Positions 34,208 to 42,479 of a stretch of DNA of 42,479 nt are shown here, in pieces. The position numbers and the translations under genes are program-made. The notes beneath the pieces were generated by a model, which did no database searches, had not been told where the DNA came from, and saw only the letters and a program-made list of their open reading frames with translations. Positions within the stretch are counted from its first letter, which is position 1; each line of letters begins with the position of its first letter. The stretch lies in contig NZ_JAFFZO010000042.1 in the NCBI RefSeq assembly GCF_016924145.1, positions 1-42,479 of the forward strand, read 5' to 3'. The stretch comes from Amphritea pacifica (GTDB lineage: Bacteria; Pseudomonadota; Gammaproteobacteria; Pseudomonadales; Balneatricaceae).

Positions 34208-34234
34208 AAAAAACACCGCAGTGCGGTGTTTTTT
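34208..34234. terminator. Bidirectional terminator between cynS and fabI
   Basis: AACACCGCAGTGCGGTGTT is a perfect palindrome flanked by A and T runs, serving both convergent genes. Confidence 0.92.
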
Positions 34235-34250
34235 AGCGTCAGTATTTGGC

Positions 34251-35021
34251 TTAGCCGACAATACCCACCCCATGGTCAACATAGTGGATGCTGCCTGAAG
34301 TCCCTTTGGACAGATCGCTGAGGAAGAACATCGCCGCATCACCAACCTCTTCGATGGTGGGTAGCTGATGGTCAACGGCTTTGTGCTGGTTGTATTCCAG
34401 CATGGTGGCGAAATCTTTAATACCGCCAGCAGCCCGGGTTGCAATGGTGCCGGGAGAGATACAGTTGACCCGGATATGTAATGGACCCAGATCCCGGGCC
34501 AGATAACGGGTAGCCGCTTCCAGTGCGGCTTTGGCGCAGCCCATGATGTTGTAATCCCCGGTGGTCAGCGCACTGCCCAGATAGGAGAAATTGATCATCG
34601 AACCGCCATCTTTCATCAGCTCCCTGGCAAACGAAGCCATATGGATAAAGGAGTAGCAGGAGACATCCATAGCCTGGGCAAAACCTTCGCGGGAACACTC
34701 AGATATGGGCGCATGCAGGTCTTCCAGCGGGCAAAATGCCAGCGAGTGAACCAGACCGTCCAGAGAGCCCCAGGCCTCTTTGATCGCATTAAACAGATCA
34801 ACCATCTGTTGTTCCTGAGTCACATCCAGAGGCATGATAATCGACGCTTGCAACTCTTCAGCCAGCGGGCGGACAAAACGCTCTGCTTTGTCATTCAGGT
34901 AGGTTATAGCGAGTTCAGCACCCTGTTCATGCAATTTTTTTGCAACGCCGTAAGCGATGCTTTTGTCGTTGGCGATTCCGACAATTAGTACTTTTTTCCC
35001 AGCCATCAATAAGTTAGACAT
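34251..35021 (-). CDS. fabI: Enoyl-ACP reductase (FabI type)
   Basis: A 256-residue SDR-fold enzyme that reduces enoyl-ACP in the last step of fatty-acid elongation. VLIVGIANDKSIAYGVAKKL is the nucleotide-binding FabI signature, with the catalytic pattern Tyr-X6-Lys in YNIMGCAK and SYLG before it, and ISPGTIATRAAGGIKDF as substrate loop. It is clearly divergent from E. coli FabI (for example in the C-terminus HYVDHGVGIVG), so it may be a second, specialised copy. It stands alone, convergent with cynS. Confidence 0.88.
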   Translation of the reverse strand: MSNLLMAGKKVLIVGIANDKSIAYGVAKKLHEQGAELAITYLNDKAERFVRPLAEELQASIIMPLDVTQEQQMVDLFNAIKEAWGSLDGLVHSLAFCPLEDLHAPISECSREGFAQAMDVSCYSFIHMASFARELMKDGGSMINFSYLGSALTTGDYNIMGCAKAALEAATRYLARDLGPLHIRVNCISPGTIATRAAGGIKDFATMLEYNQHKAVDHQLPTIEEVGDAAMFFLSDLSKGTSGSIHYVDHGVGIVG

Positions 35022-35249
35022 CTTGGCTCACCCTTTTTAAAAAAATCAATAAGTTAGGTTATACGAGGCTGATTTCAGAATTATGAAAGGCTATTTTTAT
35101 TAGTTGAATCTGTGTCGCTTCGAGAGTTTGTGCTATGCACAATTGCTGAAGTTATTATAACGACTAAAGTCTAAATATGTAGAGGGGAATTCCCCTTAAA
35201 ATGAGTATCTACCTGCGCCGTAAACGCTTTGACAGTTTATTGGGGGGCT

Positions 35250-35278
35250 CGATCTGGCCGACCGCTCAGGCCAGATCG
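35250..35278 (-). terminator. Hairpin after the gamma-glutamyltransferase gene
   Basis: CGATCTGGCC (35250-35259) and GGCCAGATCG (35269-35278) form a perfect ten-base stem just past the stop codon. There is no T run on the minus strand, so termination may be weak or factor-aided. Confidence 0.6.
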
Positions 35279-35290
35279 GCTGAGAGGGGG

Positions 35291-37039
35291 TTAGTTGCCC
35301 AGTGCGGTGCCCTCTCTACGGGGGTCTGCCGCGCTGCCCCATGAGCCATCACTCTGGCGGAAAAATCCATGTAATCCGCTGTTCTGATCCCGGATCTTAA
35401 TCTCATGACCCAGCGCTTTGAGTGGTTCGGCAAACCGTTCTGCAGTAGTGCCTGCTTCCAGTTCTGTAACACCATTGCGATTAACCACATGGGGACTGTT
35501 AAACGCCTGTTGCAGCGAAATATCAGAGCTGAGTTTACGATAGAGGTTTTCAGCGACATAGCTGATGATCCGGCTGCCACCGGGGGAGCCCAGTGCAGCG
35601 ATTAACTGATTATTTTCATCAAATACCATCATCGGCGACATCGAACTGCGGGGACGCTTGCCGGGTTGAACCCGGTTTGCCACCGGCTTCCCGTCAACCT
35701 CGGCAACAAATGAGAAGTCAGTTAACTGATTGTTCAGCAGAAAGCCGCCTGCCATCAGGGTGGAGCCAAAGGCCATCTCTATACTGGTGGTCATCGAAAC
35801 CGCGTTGCCCCAGCGATCAACGATCACAAAGTGGCTGGTGCAGGGGAGTTCCGGCGATTGGTCGTCCGCCTGGCTGATCGCAACTGGCAACTCACCCGGG
35901 TGGGCCTGGCCCATATCTCTATGTGGGTTAATCAGTTGACTGCGTTGTTGCAGATAGTCGGCATCCAGCAACTGATCGACGGGTACCCCGACAAAATCAC
36001 TGTCCGCCAGATAACGGGCCCGGTCGGCATAGGCCAGCCGGCTTGCCTGTGTAAACAGGTGATAGAACTCGAGGCTATCCGGTGGCAACGGTTGCGGTTC
36101 AGCTAACGCCATCAGTAGAAGGATCTGCAGGATGGTGACTCCGCCTGAGGTCGGTGGCGGAAAACCACAGACCCGATACTGTCTGAACGGCTGGCAGATC
36201 GCCTGGCGTTCAACCGCCTGATAATTCTGCAGATCGCTCAGGGTTAGTTTGCCCGGGTTATCTTTTGCCTGTTTTATCGCTGTGATGATTTTGTCAGCCA
36301 GTGGTCCCCGATAGAGTGCCGTAGCACCTTGCTGTGCAATCTGCCGCAGAGAGTCCGCCTGTGCCGGATTGGTTAACAGATACCCTTCGGGCAGAGGCTC
36401 CCCATCTGCAGTAAAGAAGTATTGGCGTGCTTGCGGATAGCGTCCAAGCCCTGGATTGATCTTTGAGGCCAGCAGCTGATGTAATCTAGGGGTCACGTTA
36501 AAACCGGCTTCTGAGGTCGAAATTGCATCATCAAACAGCTTTCCCCAGGGTAGCTTGCCATAATTTTTCTGGCTCAGCTCCAGCATTGCCAGAACCCCGG
36601 GCGTACCGACTGAGCGTCCTCCCACCATGGCATCCCACCAATTCATGGGGGTGCCGCTGGTTGTGAGAAACAGATCTTCAGTGGCAGCAGCAGGGGCTGT
36701 CTCCCGGCCATCAAACGCGGTGACCTTTTTCGCACTGTTATCCCAGTAGAGCATAAACGCACCGCCGCCTATACCAGACGACTGGGGCTCAACCAGTGTT
36801 AGCATCGCCTGGACCGCTACGGCGGCATCCGCTGCACTGCCGCCCTGTTGCAGTATGTTGTATCCCGCCTGTGTTGCGAGAGGATGGGCGGTGACAACCA
36901 ACTGCTGGCGGGCTCTGACCGTTGCCTGCGTCTGAACCCCTGTGGCTGACTCCGGGGCCAGATCTTCATTAACCGCATAAAGAAACGATGGGAACAGGGC
37001 GGTAGTCGTTAAAATAACAGTGAGAAGCACGTTGCGCAT
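35291..37039 (-). CDS. ggt: Gamma-glutamyltransferase
   Basis: A periplasmic enzyme that cleaves gamma-glutamyl bonds of glutathione and similar peptides or transfers the group. The 582-residue precursor starts with signal peptide MRNVLLTVILTTTALFPSFL. The large-subunit signature VEPQSSGIGGGAFMLYW is present. Self-cleavage should occur before the Thr in PCTSHFVIVDRWGNAVSMTT, producing the small subunit. PGKRPRSSMSPMMVF and LGSPGGSRI line the active site. The length is normal and all key residues are seen. It stands alone on the minus strand; the 276 bases to the HDOD gene hold only a small inverted repeat (GCTGTC/GACAGC, 37154-37173). Confidence 0.95.
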   Translation of the reverse strand: MRNVLLTVILTTTALFPSFLYAVNEDLAPESATGVQTQATVRARQQLVVTAHPLATQAGYNILQQGGSAADAAVAVQAMLTLVEPQSSGIGGGAFMLYWDNSAKKVTAFDGRETAPAAATEDLFLTTSGTPMNWWDAMVGGRSVGTPGVLAMLELSQKNYGKLPWGKLFDDAISTSEAGFNVTPRLHQLLASKINPGLGRYPQARQYFFTADGEPLPEGYLLTNPAQADSLRQIAQQGATALYRGPLADKIITAIKQAKDNPGKLTLSDLQNYQAVERQAICQPFRQYRVCGFPPPTSGGVTILQILLLMALAEPQPLPPDSLEFYHLFTQASRLAYADRARYLADSDFVGVPVDQLLDADYLQQRSQLINPHRDMGQAHPGELPVAISQADDQSPELPCTSHFVIVDRWGNAVSMTTSIEMAFGSTLMAGGFLLNNQLTDFSFVAEVDGKPVANRVQPGKRPRSSMSPMMVFDENNQLIAALGSPGGSRIISYVAENLYRKLSSDISLQQAFNSPHVVNRNGVTELEAGTTAERFAEPLKALGHEIKIRDQNSGLHGFFRQSDGSWGSAADPRREGTALGN

Positions 37040-37315
37040 AACTGAATTCCTGATTCTGGTTTATCCGTCAGAAAGGGGCTGAGCTGTAATTAAAGCAGAT
37101 ATTCAATAAAAGGGGCTCTCTTTTTAAAAAATATCATATAACTCAATTAGTTGGCTGTCGGTGCACAGACAGCAGCGGTTTCTCTGTTCAGAGTAACCCG
37201 AAATGGTGAGCTTATTGCTGCCGGCTGACTGGGCGCTAACTATACTGGAACCTATTAAAGATAGTATTTTTCAGGCCGATAGCTCTTCGATGGCCTGTGA
37301 TTTGGAGAATGCCCT

Positions 37316-38632
37316 TTGTCTATAGCAGTTAAATCTATCTACAGCTCGGATAAAGATTCCAGAGTGATCCGCATGGTGTTATTGAATGATCATGAAGGCA
37401 AGGCTCTGGTGCTGTTACCGGCGAATATGCTGTTAAATCTGGTGAGTATCTGGAAGCATTCCGGTCGACATCTGCAACCAGTCAGATGTAAAGACGCTTC
37501 AAAATTTTTCAATCAGGCCGCCCTGAAGTCGCAGGCTGGCCAGGAAAAGCTTTTCCGGCTGCCGGTATTTATCGATCAGTCGCTGGCGGATTATGAGCGG
37601 TTTGATGTGGTGGAGTCTTATACCGGGCTCGCTTTTGAGGCCCGGAGTGAGTGGTTCGGGGATCACATGTCCCTCTGCTCGTTAGGGCTGACCTCCCAGA
37701 CGATTGCTCAGCATCAGCAGGACGGCAGTGATGAACAGGTGATTACCCGGGCGGTTGAACGTTTTACCACGCTGCGGATTCAGCAGCGTCTGGAGGATAC
37801 GCTTGGGTTACCGCCGTTACCGCCGTCAATGAAGCGTCTGGTAGAGCTGCGTTCCGATCCCTCTGCGGGGATTGATGATCTGGTGCCTTTGGTGCGGGGG
37901 GATGCCAGTCTGGCGGCACAGGTCATGAGCTGGGCAGCATCACCCTATTATGCCGCTCCGGGCGAGGTGCATTCGGTTGAAGATGCCGTCATCCGGGTAT
38001 TAGGGTTTGATCTCGTGGTGAATCTGGCGTTGGGGGTCGCGATGGGTAAAACCCTCAAGGTACCTGATGATACGCCGCGTGATGGCATTCCCTACTGGAA
38101 ACAGTCAGTCTACATTGCCGCTGCCTCTGAACTGATGTGTAAAAAGATGCCTGTCGAGATCAGGCCAAAACCGGGGCTGGTTTATCTGGCCGGGTTGTTA
38201 CAAAACTTTGGTTACCTGATATTGGCGTACCTGTTTCCTCCCCATTTCTCTTTGTTGTCCCGCTATATCGAAGCGAACCCCCATATGGCGCTGGAGTTTA
38301 TTGAGAAACAGGTGTTGAATGTCACCCGCGAACAGATTGGCGGCTGGCTATTGGATAACTGGGGATTACCCGAGGTGGTGGTTGAGGCGGTACGCTACCA
38401 TAATGATCTGGACTATGAGGGGCTGGCGAGCCATGAGGCGAAGCTGATCTATGTAGTTAGCCGGGCGCTGCGCAGCAAGGAACTGGCGGATGGTCCGGTT
38501 GAGGCCATTCCTGATTCGGTGCTCAGTGAGTTACGGATAACGCAGGAGGACGTGGATGAGGTCCTCGACCACATTGTGGCGAGCCGTGGTGAACTGGATG
38601 CCCTGGTGCATACCATTATGCACGCCCATTAA
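37316..38632 (+). CDS. YbaK-like domain and HDOD domain protein
   Basis: A 438-residue two-domain protein. The N-terminal part (about 1-130) resembles the aminoacyl-tRNA deacylase (YbaK/ProX) fold, though a catalytic role cannot be shown. The C-terminal HDOD domain (about 160-370) shows LPPLPPSMKRLVELRSDPSA, VRGDASLAAQVMSWA and SVEDAVIRVLGF, typical of this non-enzymatic relative of HD domains found in signalling proteins. The start is TTG at 37316 with GGAG eight bases upstream; the ATG seven bases earlier opens a frame that stops at once. No other signalling gene is adjacent, so its partner is unknown. Confidence 0.88.
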   Translation: MSIAVKSIYSSDKDSRVIRMVLLNDHEGKALVLLPANMLLNLVSIWKHSGRHLQPVRCKDASKFFNQAALKSQAGQEKLFRLPVFIDQSLADYERFDVVESYTGLAFEARSEWFGDHMSLCSLGLTSQTIAQHQQDGSDEQVITRAVERFTTLRIQQRLEDTLGLPPLPPSMKRLVELRSDPSAGIDDLVPLVRGDASLAAQVMSWAASPYYAAPGEVHSVEDAVIRVLGFDLVVNLALGVAMGKTLKVPDDTPRDGIPYWKQSVYIAAASELMCKKMPVEIRPKPGLVYLAGLLQNFGYLILAYLFPPHFSLLSRYIEANPHMALEFIEKQVLNVTREQIGGWLLDNWGLPEVVVEAVRYHNDLDYEGLASHEAKLIYVVSRALRSKELADGPVEAIPDSVLSELRITQEDVDEVLDHIVASRGELDALVHTIMHAH

Positions 38633-38702
38633 GCCGGGCTAAGATGTACTAATTCCGATAAGACGAGTGAGACTACAATATTGATCCGCTAATCATTGCG
38701 TT

Positions 38703-40613
38703 TCAGATTGCGGTCTCGCTCTCCAGCTGTTCCAGTTGTTCAACCTTTTCCATCCATTCGGATTCAATCGCATCGGCCTTCTGCTGCAGCTCGCCCTGGC
38801 GCTGCAACTGCTGTTTCAGCTGCTCTTTATTACTCTCTTCATACAGCGAAACATCTGCCAGGGTGGTTTCAATCTGCTGCAACGTCTGAGTCACGTTGTC
38901 TAAATCCGCCTCCAGCTTTTCAATCGCTTTTCGCAGCGGACGCAGGGCGTTACGACGTTCAGCATCGAGTCGTTTCTGCTCTTTCTTCTCTGCAGCACTG
39001 AGGGAGCGGTTTTCTTTCGGCTCCTCAATGATCTGATTCTGAGTCCGGCGCTGGGCTGTCAGCCACTGCTGGTAGTCGTCCATATCACCGTTAAAGGGGG
39101 ATACCTGACCGTTGGCTACCAGCAGGAACTGATCAACAGTATTGCGCAGCAGGTGGCGGTCATGAGACACCAGAATCAGAGCGCCATCAAAGTTTTGCAA
39201 CGCCAGCGTCAGCGCATGGCGAACCTCCAGGTCCAGATGGTTGGTCGGTTCATCCAGTAACAGCAGGTTGGGCCGTTGCCAGGCGATCAGTGCCAGCGCA
39301 ACCCGGGCTTTTTCACCGCCGGAAAAGCGTTTCACCGGTTCCAGTGCCCGGTCGCCATTAAAGTCAAAGCTGCCCAGGTAGTTACGAATCTCCTGATCAC
39401 TGGCTTTTGGTGATATTCGCTGGATATGCAGGGCGGGAGAGGCTTCCAGATCCAGGGCTTCGAGCTGATGCTGGGCAAAATAGCCAATCTTCAGATGTTC
39501 CCCGGCCTGATACAGACCATCAATCAGCGGCAGGTCCCGGGTGAGGGTTTTAATCAGGGTGGATTTACCCGCGCCATTCGGCCCCAGCAGGCCGATCCGG
39601 TCTCCCGGAGAGAGCGTCAGCTTTACGTCGCTAAGAATCGGCTGGCTATAGCCGAGCTGACAGTGATTCAGACTCATCAGTGGAAAAGATATCTTATCCG
39701 ATGACTGAAAGGTAAAACTGAACGGGCTGTCCACATGGGCGGGCGCGATCAGCTCCATCCGCTCAAGTTCTTTAACCCGGCTTTGCGCCTGCTTGGCTTT
39801 GGTCGCCTTGGCTTTAAAACGACGGACAAAGCTTTCTATCTCGGCGATTCTGACCTGCTGTTTTTCAAATTGTGACTGCTGCTGGGCCAGTCGTTCAGCC
39901 CGACGCTTTTCAAAGTCGCTATAGCCGCCTTTATACAGCTCGGTTTTCTGCTGATGCATATGCACAATATGGGTGCTGACCGCATCGAGAAAGTCGCGGT
40001 CGTGGGAGATCAGCAGCAGGGTACCCTGATAGTTACGCAGCCACTGCTCCAGCCAGATCGTAGCATCCAGATCCAGGTGGTTGGTTGGCTCATCCAACAG
40101 CAGGATATCGGAATGACTCATCAGAGCCTGTGCCAGGTTGAGGCGGATACGCCAGCCTCCGGAAAACGTGTTGACGGGGCGTTCGGCATCTCGGGGAGCA
40201 AAACTCAGGCCACTTAGTAACTGATGCCCGCGGGCTTCTGCACTGTAGCCATTAATGGCATCGAGTTGAGCGTGCAGCTCACCGATGCGGTGATGATTAT
40301 CGCTGTGCTCTGCCTCGGTCAGCGCCTGTTGAATGGCACGCAGTCGCTGGTCGCCATCGAGTACATAATCGATGGCGCGCTGATCACTGTCGGCGACCTC
40401 CTGAGCCATATGGGCGATGGTCAGATTGCCCGGCAGCTGCAGGTCGCCTTCATCGGGCTGCAGCTGACCGAGAATCAATTTAAAGAGTGAGGACTTACCA
40501 ACGCCGTTGGCACCCACAATGCCGACTTTCTGATTGGCGTGAATCGTCAACTGCGCTCTGTCTAGCAGGCGCAGGGGTCCTCGTTGTAAGCTAAGCTGGT
40601 TTAACTGAATCAT
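38703..40613 (-). CDS. yheS: ABC-F family ATPase YheS
   Basis: A cytoplasmic ribosome-associated ATPase of the ABC-F family with two nucleotide-binding domains and no membrane part. The first has GANGVGKSS, FSGGWRIRLNLAQAL and LLLDEPTNHLDLD; the second has GPNGAGKST, FSGGEKARVALALI and LLLDEPTNHLDLE. Between them is the basic linker FKAKATKAKQAQSRVKELER, and at the C-terminus a coiled coil (about 545-635). Length and sequence match YheS more than Uup or EttA; ABC-F proteins help stalled or idle ribosomes. ATG at 40613 (MIQLNQLSL) is chosen, giving 636 residues. It is divergent from the TIGR02444 gene. Confidence 0.95.
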   Translation of the reverse strand: MIQLNQLSLQRGPLRLLDRAQLTIHANQKVGIVGANGVGKSSLFKLILGQLQPDEGDLQLPGNLTIAHMAQEVADSDQRAIDYVLDGDQRLRAIQQALTEAEHSDNHHRIGELHAQLDAINGYSAEARGHQLLSGLSFAPRDAERPVNTFSGGWRIRLNLAQALMSHSDILLLDEPTNHLDLDATIWLEQWLRNYQGTLLLISHDRDFLDAVSTHIVHMHQQKTELYKGGYSDFEKRRAERLAQQQSQFEKQQVRIAEIESFVRRFKAKATKAKQAQSRVKELERMELIAPAHVDSPFSFTFQSSDKISFPLMSLNHCQLGYSQPILSDVKLTLSPGDRIGLLGPNGAGKSTLIKTLTRDLPLIDGLYQAGEHLKIGYFAQHQLEALDLEASPALHIQRISPKASDQEIRNYLGSFDFNGDRALEPVKRFSGGEKARVALALIAWQRPNLLLLDEPTNHLDLEVRHALTLALQNFDGALILVSHDRHLLRNTVDQFLLVANGQVSPFNGDMDDYQQWLTAQRRTQNQIIEEPKENRSLSAAEKKEQKRLDAERRNALRPLRKAIEKLEADLDNVTQTLQQIETTLADVSLYEESNKEQLKQQLQRQGELQQKADAIESEWMEKVEQLEQLESETAI

Positions 40614-40633
40614 GGCGGCGGATTTTATCACAG

Positions 40634-41131
40634 ATGTCAGAAAATAATGCCTTTTGGAGCTATGCCGTAGCGATCTATTCTAACCCGGCTATAGAGCAGC
40701 TGTGTTTGCGGTTGCAAAACCGTTATCAATTGAGCGTAAACGATCTGTTGTTTGCCTTATGGCTGGCGCATCTGGGGCGGCAACTGCCTGAGACTCTGGA
40801 TGATGCGGGTGTCCGGGAGTGGCGTATCAAGATGCTTGAACCCCTGCGTCTGCTGCGCTATCAGCTGCGTCAGTCAAGGCGTTCAACCGCAGAAGAGGAG
40901 TGTTATCAGCGGTTGAAAAAAGCAGAACTGGCCGCAGAAATAGTGGAATCAGGTTTGCTCTATGATCTGAGAGATCGCTGTCCTGATGTTTCTGGTTCAG
41001 CAGGTGATGTGAATCAACTGGGCTATGTTAATCTGTGTACTGCGGCGGGGACCGACCCTGTTATGACTGGAGATCTGCAGGCTCATTTACAACAATTAGT
41101 TGAGAAAGCAATCGGGTGCGGTGGTAATTAA
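40634..41131 (+). CDS. TIGR02444 family protein (DUF2390)
   Basis: A 165-residue cytoplasmic helical protein of unknown function. FWSYAVAIYSNPAIEQLCLR and VNDLLFALWLAHLG, with WRIKMLEPLR, are the family marks. In pseudomonads and relatives it commonly lies next to the yheS-type ABC-F gene, as here, divergent with about 20 bases between the starts. That conserved pairing hints at a linked role, but none is known. Confidence 0.88.
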   Translation: MSENNAFWSYAVAIYSNPAIEQLCLRLQNRYQLSVNDLLFALWLAHLGRQLPETLDDAGVREWRIKMLEPLRLLRYQLRQSRRSTAEEECYQRLKKAELAAEIVESGLLYDLRDRCPDVSGSAGDVNQLGYVNLCTAAGTDPVMTGDLQAHLQQLVEKAIGCGGN

Positions 41132-41197
41132 CTGAACTTTTCAGTTTAATGGTTTACTAACAGCAGATAACTGACCCCTAGGGATTAAGGAATGACA

Positions 41198-41926
41198 ATG
41201 AAGAAAACGCTGGTGGCCGTGGCCGTAGCAAGTATTGTGTTGGTGGGATGTGGCCCTGACAAAGATGATAAAGCCGTCGCAAAGGCTGAAAAACCGTACA
41301 CCCTGGAGACTGATCAGCAGAAACTGGGATACAGTCTGGGTCTGATGTTGGGCGAACGGCTGAAAGCCGATGTGGCTGAGCTTGATGTTGATGCGCTGCG
41401 ACGTGCTGTAGAAACGGTGTACTCTGGTGAAGAGCCGCTGCTGAAACCGGATGAGGTTGAAGCCACAATGATGGCCTTCCAGAAGAAAAAAATGGAAGAG
41501 AAGCAGGCCGAGTTTAATAAGCTGGCAGATGAAAACCTGAAGAAAGGTGAGGCGTTCCTGGCTGAAAATGGCAAAAAAGAGGGCGTTATCACCACCGAAT
41601 CCGGGCTGCAGTATGAAGAGTTGACCGCCGGTGAGGGAGCCAGTCCTAAGCCTGAAGATACTGTAAAAGTACATTATCGTGGTTCGCTGATCAGCGGTAC
41701 CGACTTTGATAGTTCCTATAGTCGTGGTGAACCGGTTTCCTTCCCTCTGAATGGTGTGATTCCGGGCTGGACTGAAGGACTTCAGCTGATGAAAGTGGGG
41801 GGGAAAGCCCGCCTTGTACTTCCGGCTGATCTGGCATACGGCCCCGGCGGGATGGGTGACGCGATCGGACCCAATGAGACGCTGGTGTTTGAGGTTGAGT
41901 TACTGGATATTAACCCATCCGAATAA
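41198..41926 (+). CDS. FKBP-type peptidyl-prolyl isomerase, lipoprotein
   Basis: A 242-residue envelope folding factor of the FkpA/Mip type. The signal peptide ends in a lipobox SIVLVGCG with the lipidated Cys at residue 18. The N-terminal helical dimerisation domain (about 35-135) includes DQQKLGYSLGLMLGERLKAD; the FKBP domain (about 140-240) has VKVHYRGSLISGTDFDSSY, NGVIPGWTEGLQLM and LAYGPGG, with the pocket residues for proline isomerisation. ATG at 41198 is chosen because AAGGA lies six bases upstream; the ATG two codons earlier is too close to it. Confidence 0.95.
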   Translation: MKKTLVAVAVASIVLVGCGPDKDDKAVAKAEKPYTLETDQQKLGYSLGLMLGERLKADVAELDVDALRRAVETVYSGEEPLLKPDEVEATMMAFQKKKMEEKQAEFNKLADENLKKGEAFLAENGKKEGVITTESGLQYEELTAGEGASPKPEDTVKVHYRGSLISGTDFDSSYSRGEPVSFPLNGVIPGWTEGLQLMKVGGKARLVLPADLAYGPGGMGDAIGPNETLVFEVELLDINPSE

Positions 41927-41951
41927 CGCACTGAATATAAACCGCACATTG

Positions 41952-41980
41952 AAAACCACCCATTCGGGTGGTTTTTTTTG
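41952..41980 (+). terminator. Intrinsic terminator after the FKBP gene
   Basis: AACCACCC and GGGTGGTT pair around ATTC, followed by eight T's. Confidence 0.93.
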
Positions 41981-42271
41981 GTGCGCACTATTTTTTTGTG
42001 ATCGAAAATGTCAGTTATTTTGATCTATTTTGACAGTTTAATTGTAATTTTATTACAACATTATTTAAAAGTTTCATGAAAAGAGTTAGTTAATTAGCTG
42101 CTTTCTGTACAGTCGGAAAACAGTTGCTACACTAATAGACTGAAAGTTAACTATATGGATTAAAAGAATAAAGAAGTGGAACGCTCTTTGCTTTGCATAG
42201 CACTGTAGCTGTGCTGCTGAACACAGCCCGCTTTTGTTATTCATTAATTCGTTACAAAGAGGAAGCATCCA
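41981..42271. other. Leader region of the amino-acid binding protein gene
   Basis: About 290 bases, AT-rich, with no supported gene. A good ribosome site (AAAGAGGAAG) lies before the ATG at 42272. I do not see a definite promoter or operator. Confidence 0.4.
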
Positions 42272-42479
42272 ATGAAGAAAACCCTGATATCTGCTGCCGT
42301 CCTGATGGTTGCAATGACAGGTACCGCCATGGCGGGTACTTTGGAAACAGTAAAGGAGCGTGACGCACTTCAGTGTGGTGTAACGAGTGGTGTCCCTGGC
42401 TTCTCGGTGCCTGATGATCAAGGTAACTGGAAAGGTCTGGACGTTGATGTATGCCGGGCGGTGGCTGCCGCCGTGCTGG
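42272..42479 (+). CDS. Amino-acid ABC transporter substrate-binding protein (partial, 5' end)
   Basis: The first 69 codons of a periplasmic binding protein, cut by the window end. The signal peptide MKKTLISAAVLMVAMTGTAM ends near AMAG. The mature part starts TLETVKERDALQCGVTSGVP and continues GFSVPDDQGNWKGLDVDVCR, which matches the general L-amino-acid binding protein AapJ/BztA type. It would deliver amino acids to an inner-membrane permease, whose genes should follow outside the window. GAGGAAG precedes the ATG. Confidence 0.9.
   Translation, partial: MKKTLISAAVLMVAMTGTAMAGTLETVKERDALQCGVTSGVPGFSVPDDQGNWKGLDVDVCRAVAAAVL

Noticed and set aside
1-42479. CRISPR array or rRNA operon
   Set aside because: No regularly spaced direct repeats with unique spacers and no rRNA sequence were seen.

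Overview
The window reads as a chromosome segment of a marine-type gammaproteobacterium, most likely Oceanospirillales. This is inferred from gene order: rph, a Crc-type protein and pyrE lie together as in Pseudomonas and relatives, yheS sits beside a TIGR02444 gene, and gmk-rpoZ-spoT form a unit. I could not run a taxonomic search.

Layout. 1-3286: the 3' end of a probable insertion sequence abuts spoT, followed by rpoZ and gmk on the minus strand. 3594-5965: a circularly permuted ATP-grasp/alpha-E pair. 6227-9451: a compact minus-strand operon of a membrane chemotaxis transducer, a NIT-like sensor and an EAL phosphodiesterase with a C-terminal sensor-like domain. 9693-10643: a phytanoyl-CoA dioxygenase family gene. 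About 10.8-19.1 kb: an integrative island with a P4-type integrase broken by one in-frame stop. It carries hipBA, a truncated methyltransferase, a large primase-like/helicase protein behind a higBA toxin-antitoxin pair, and paired TGCCCACCA repeats at both ends. 19224-22659: yicC, rph, crc and pyrE. 22755-23170: tRNA-Phe followed by two diverged tandem copies of its 3' end plus downstream region.

23227-28115: a TetR-regulated RND efflux operon with no outer-membrane gene. 28480-30594: a Tsx-like channel and an NCS2 nucleobase permease, probably outer and inner steps of one uptake route. 31005-34190: a formate/nitrite-family transporter behind a strong leader terminator, a fused PP2C phosphatase/Ser-Thr kinase, and cyanase; together they suggest regulated use of nitrite or cyanate as nitrogen source. 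34251-42479: fabI, gamma-glutamyltransferase, a YbaK-like/HDOD protein, the ABC-F protein YheS, a TIGR02444 protein, an FKBP lipoprotein, and the start of an amino-acid binding protein.

The strongest candidate for an under-described system is the higB-higA-primase/helicase operon (13983-17122). It lies next to a roughly 300-base cluster of GCCAAAC motifs in both orientations, on an island whose integrase is now disabled.
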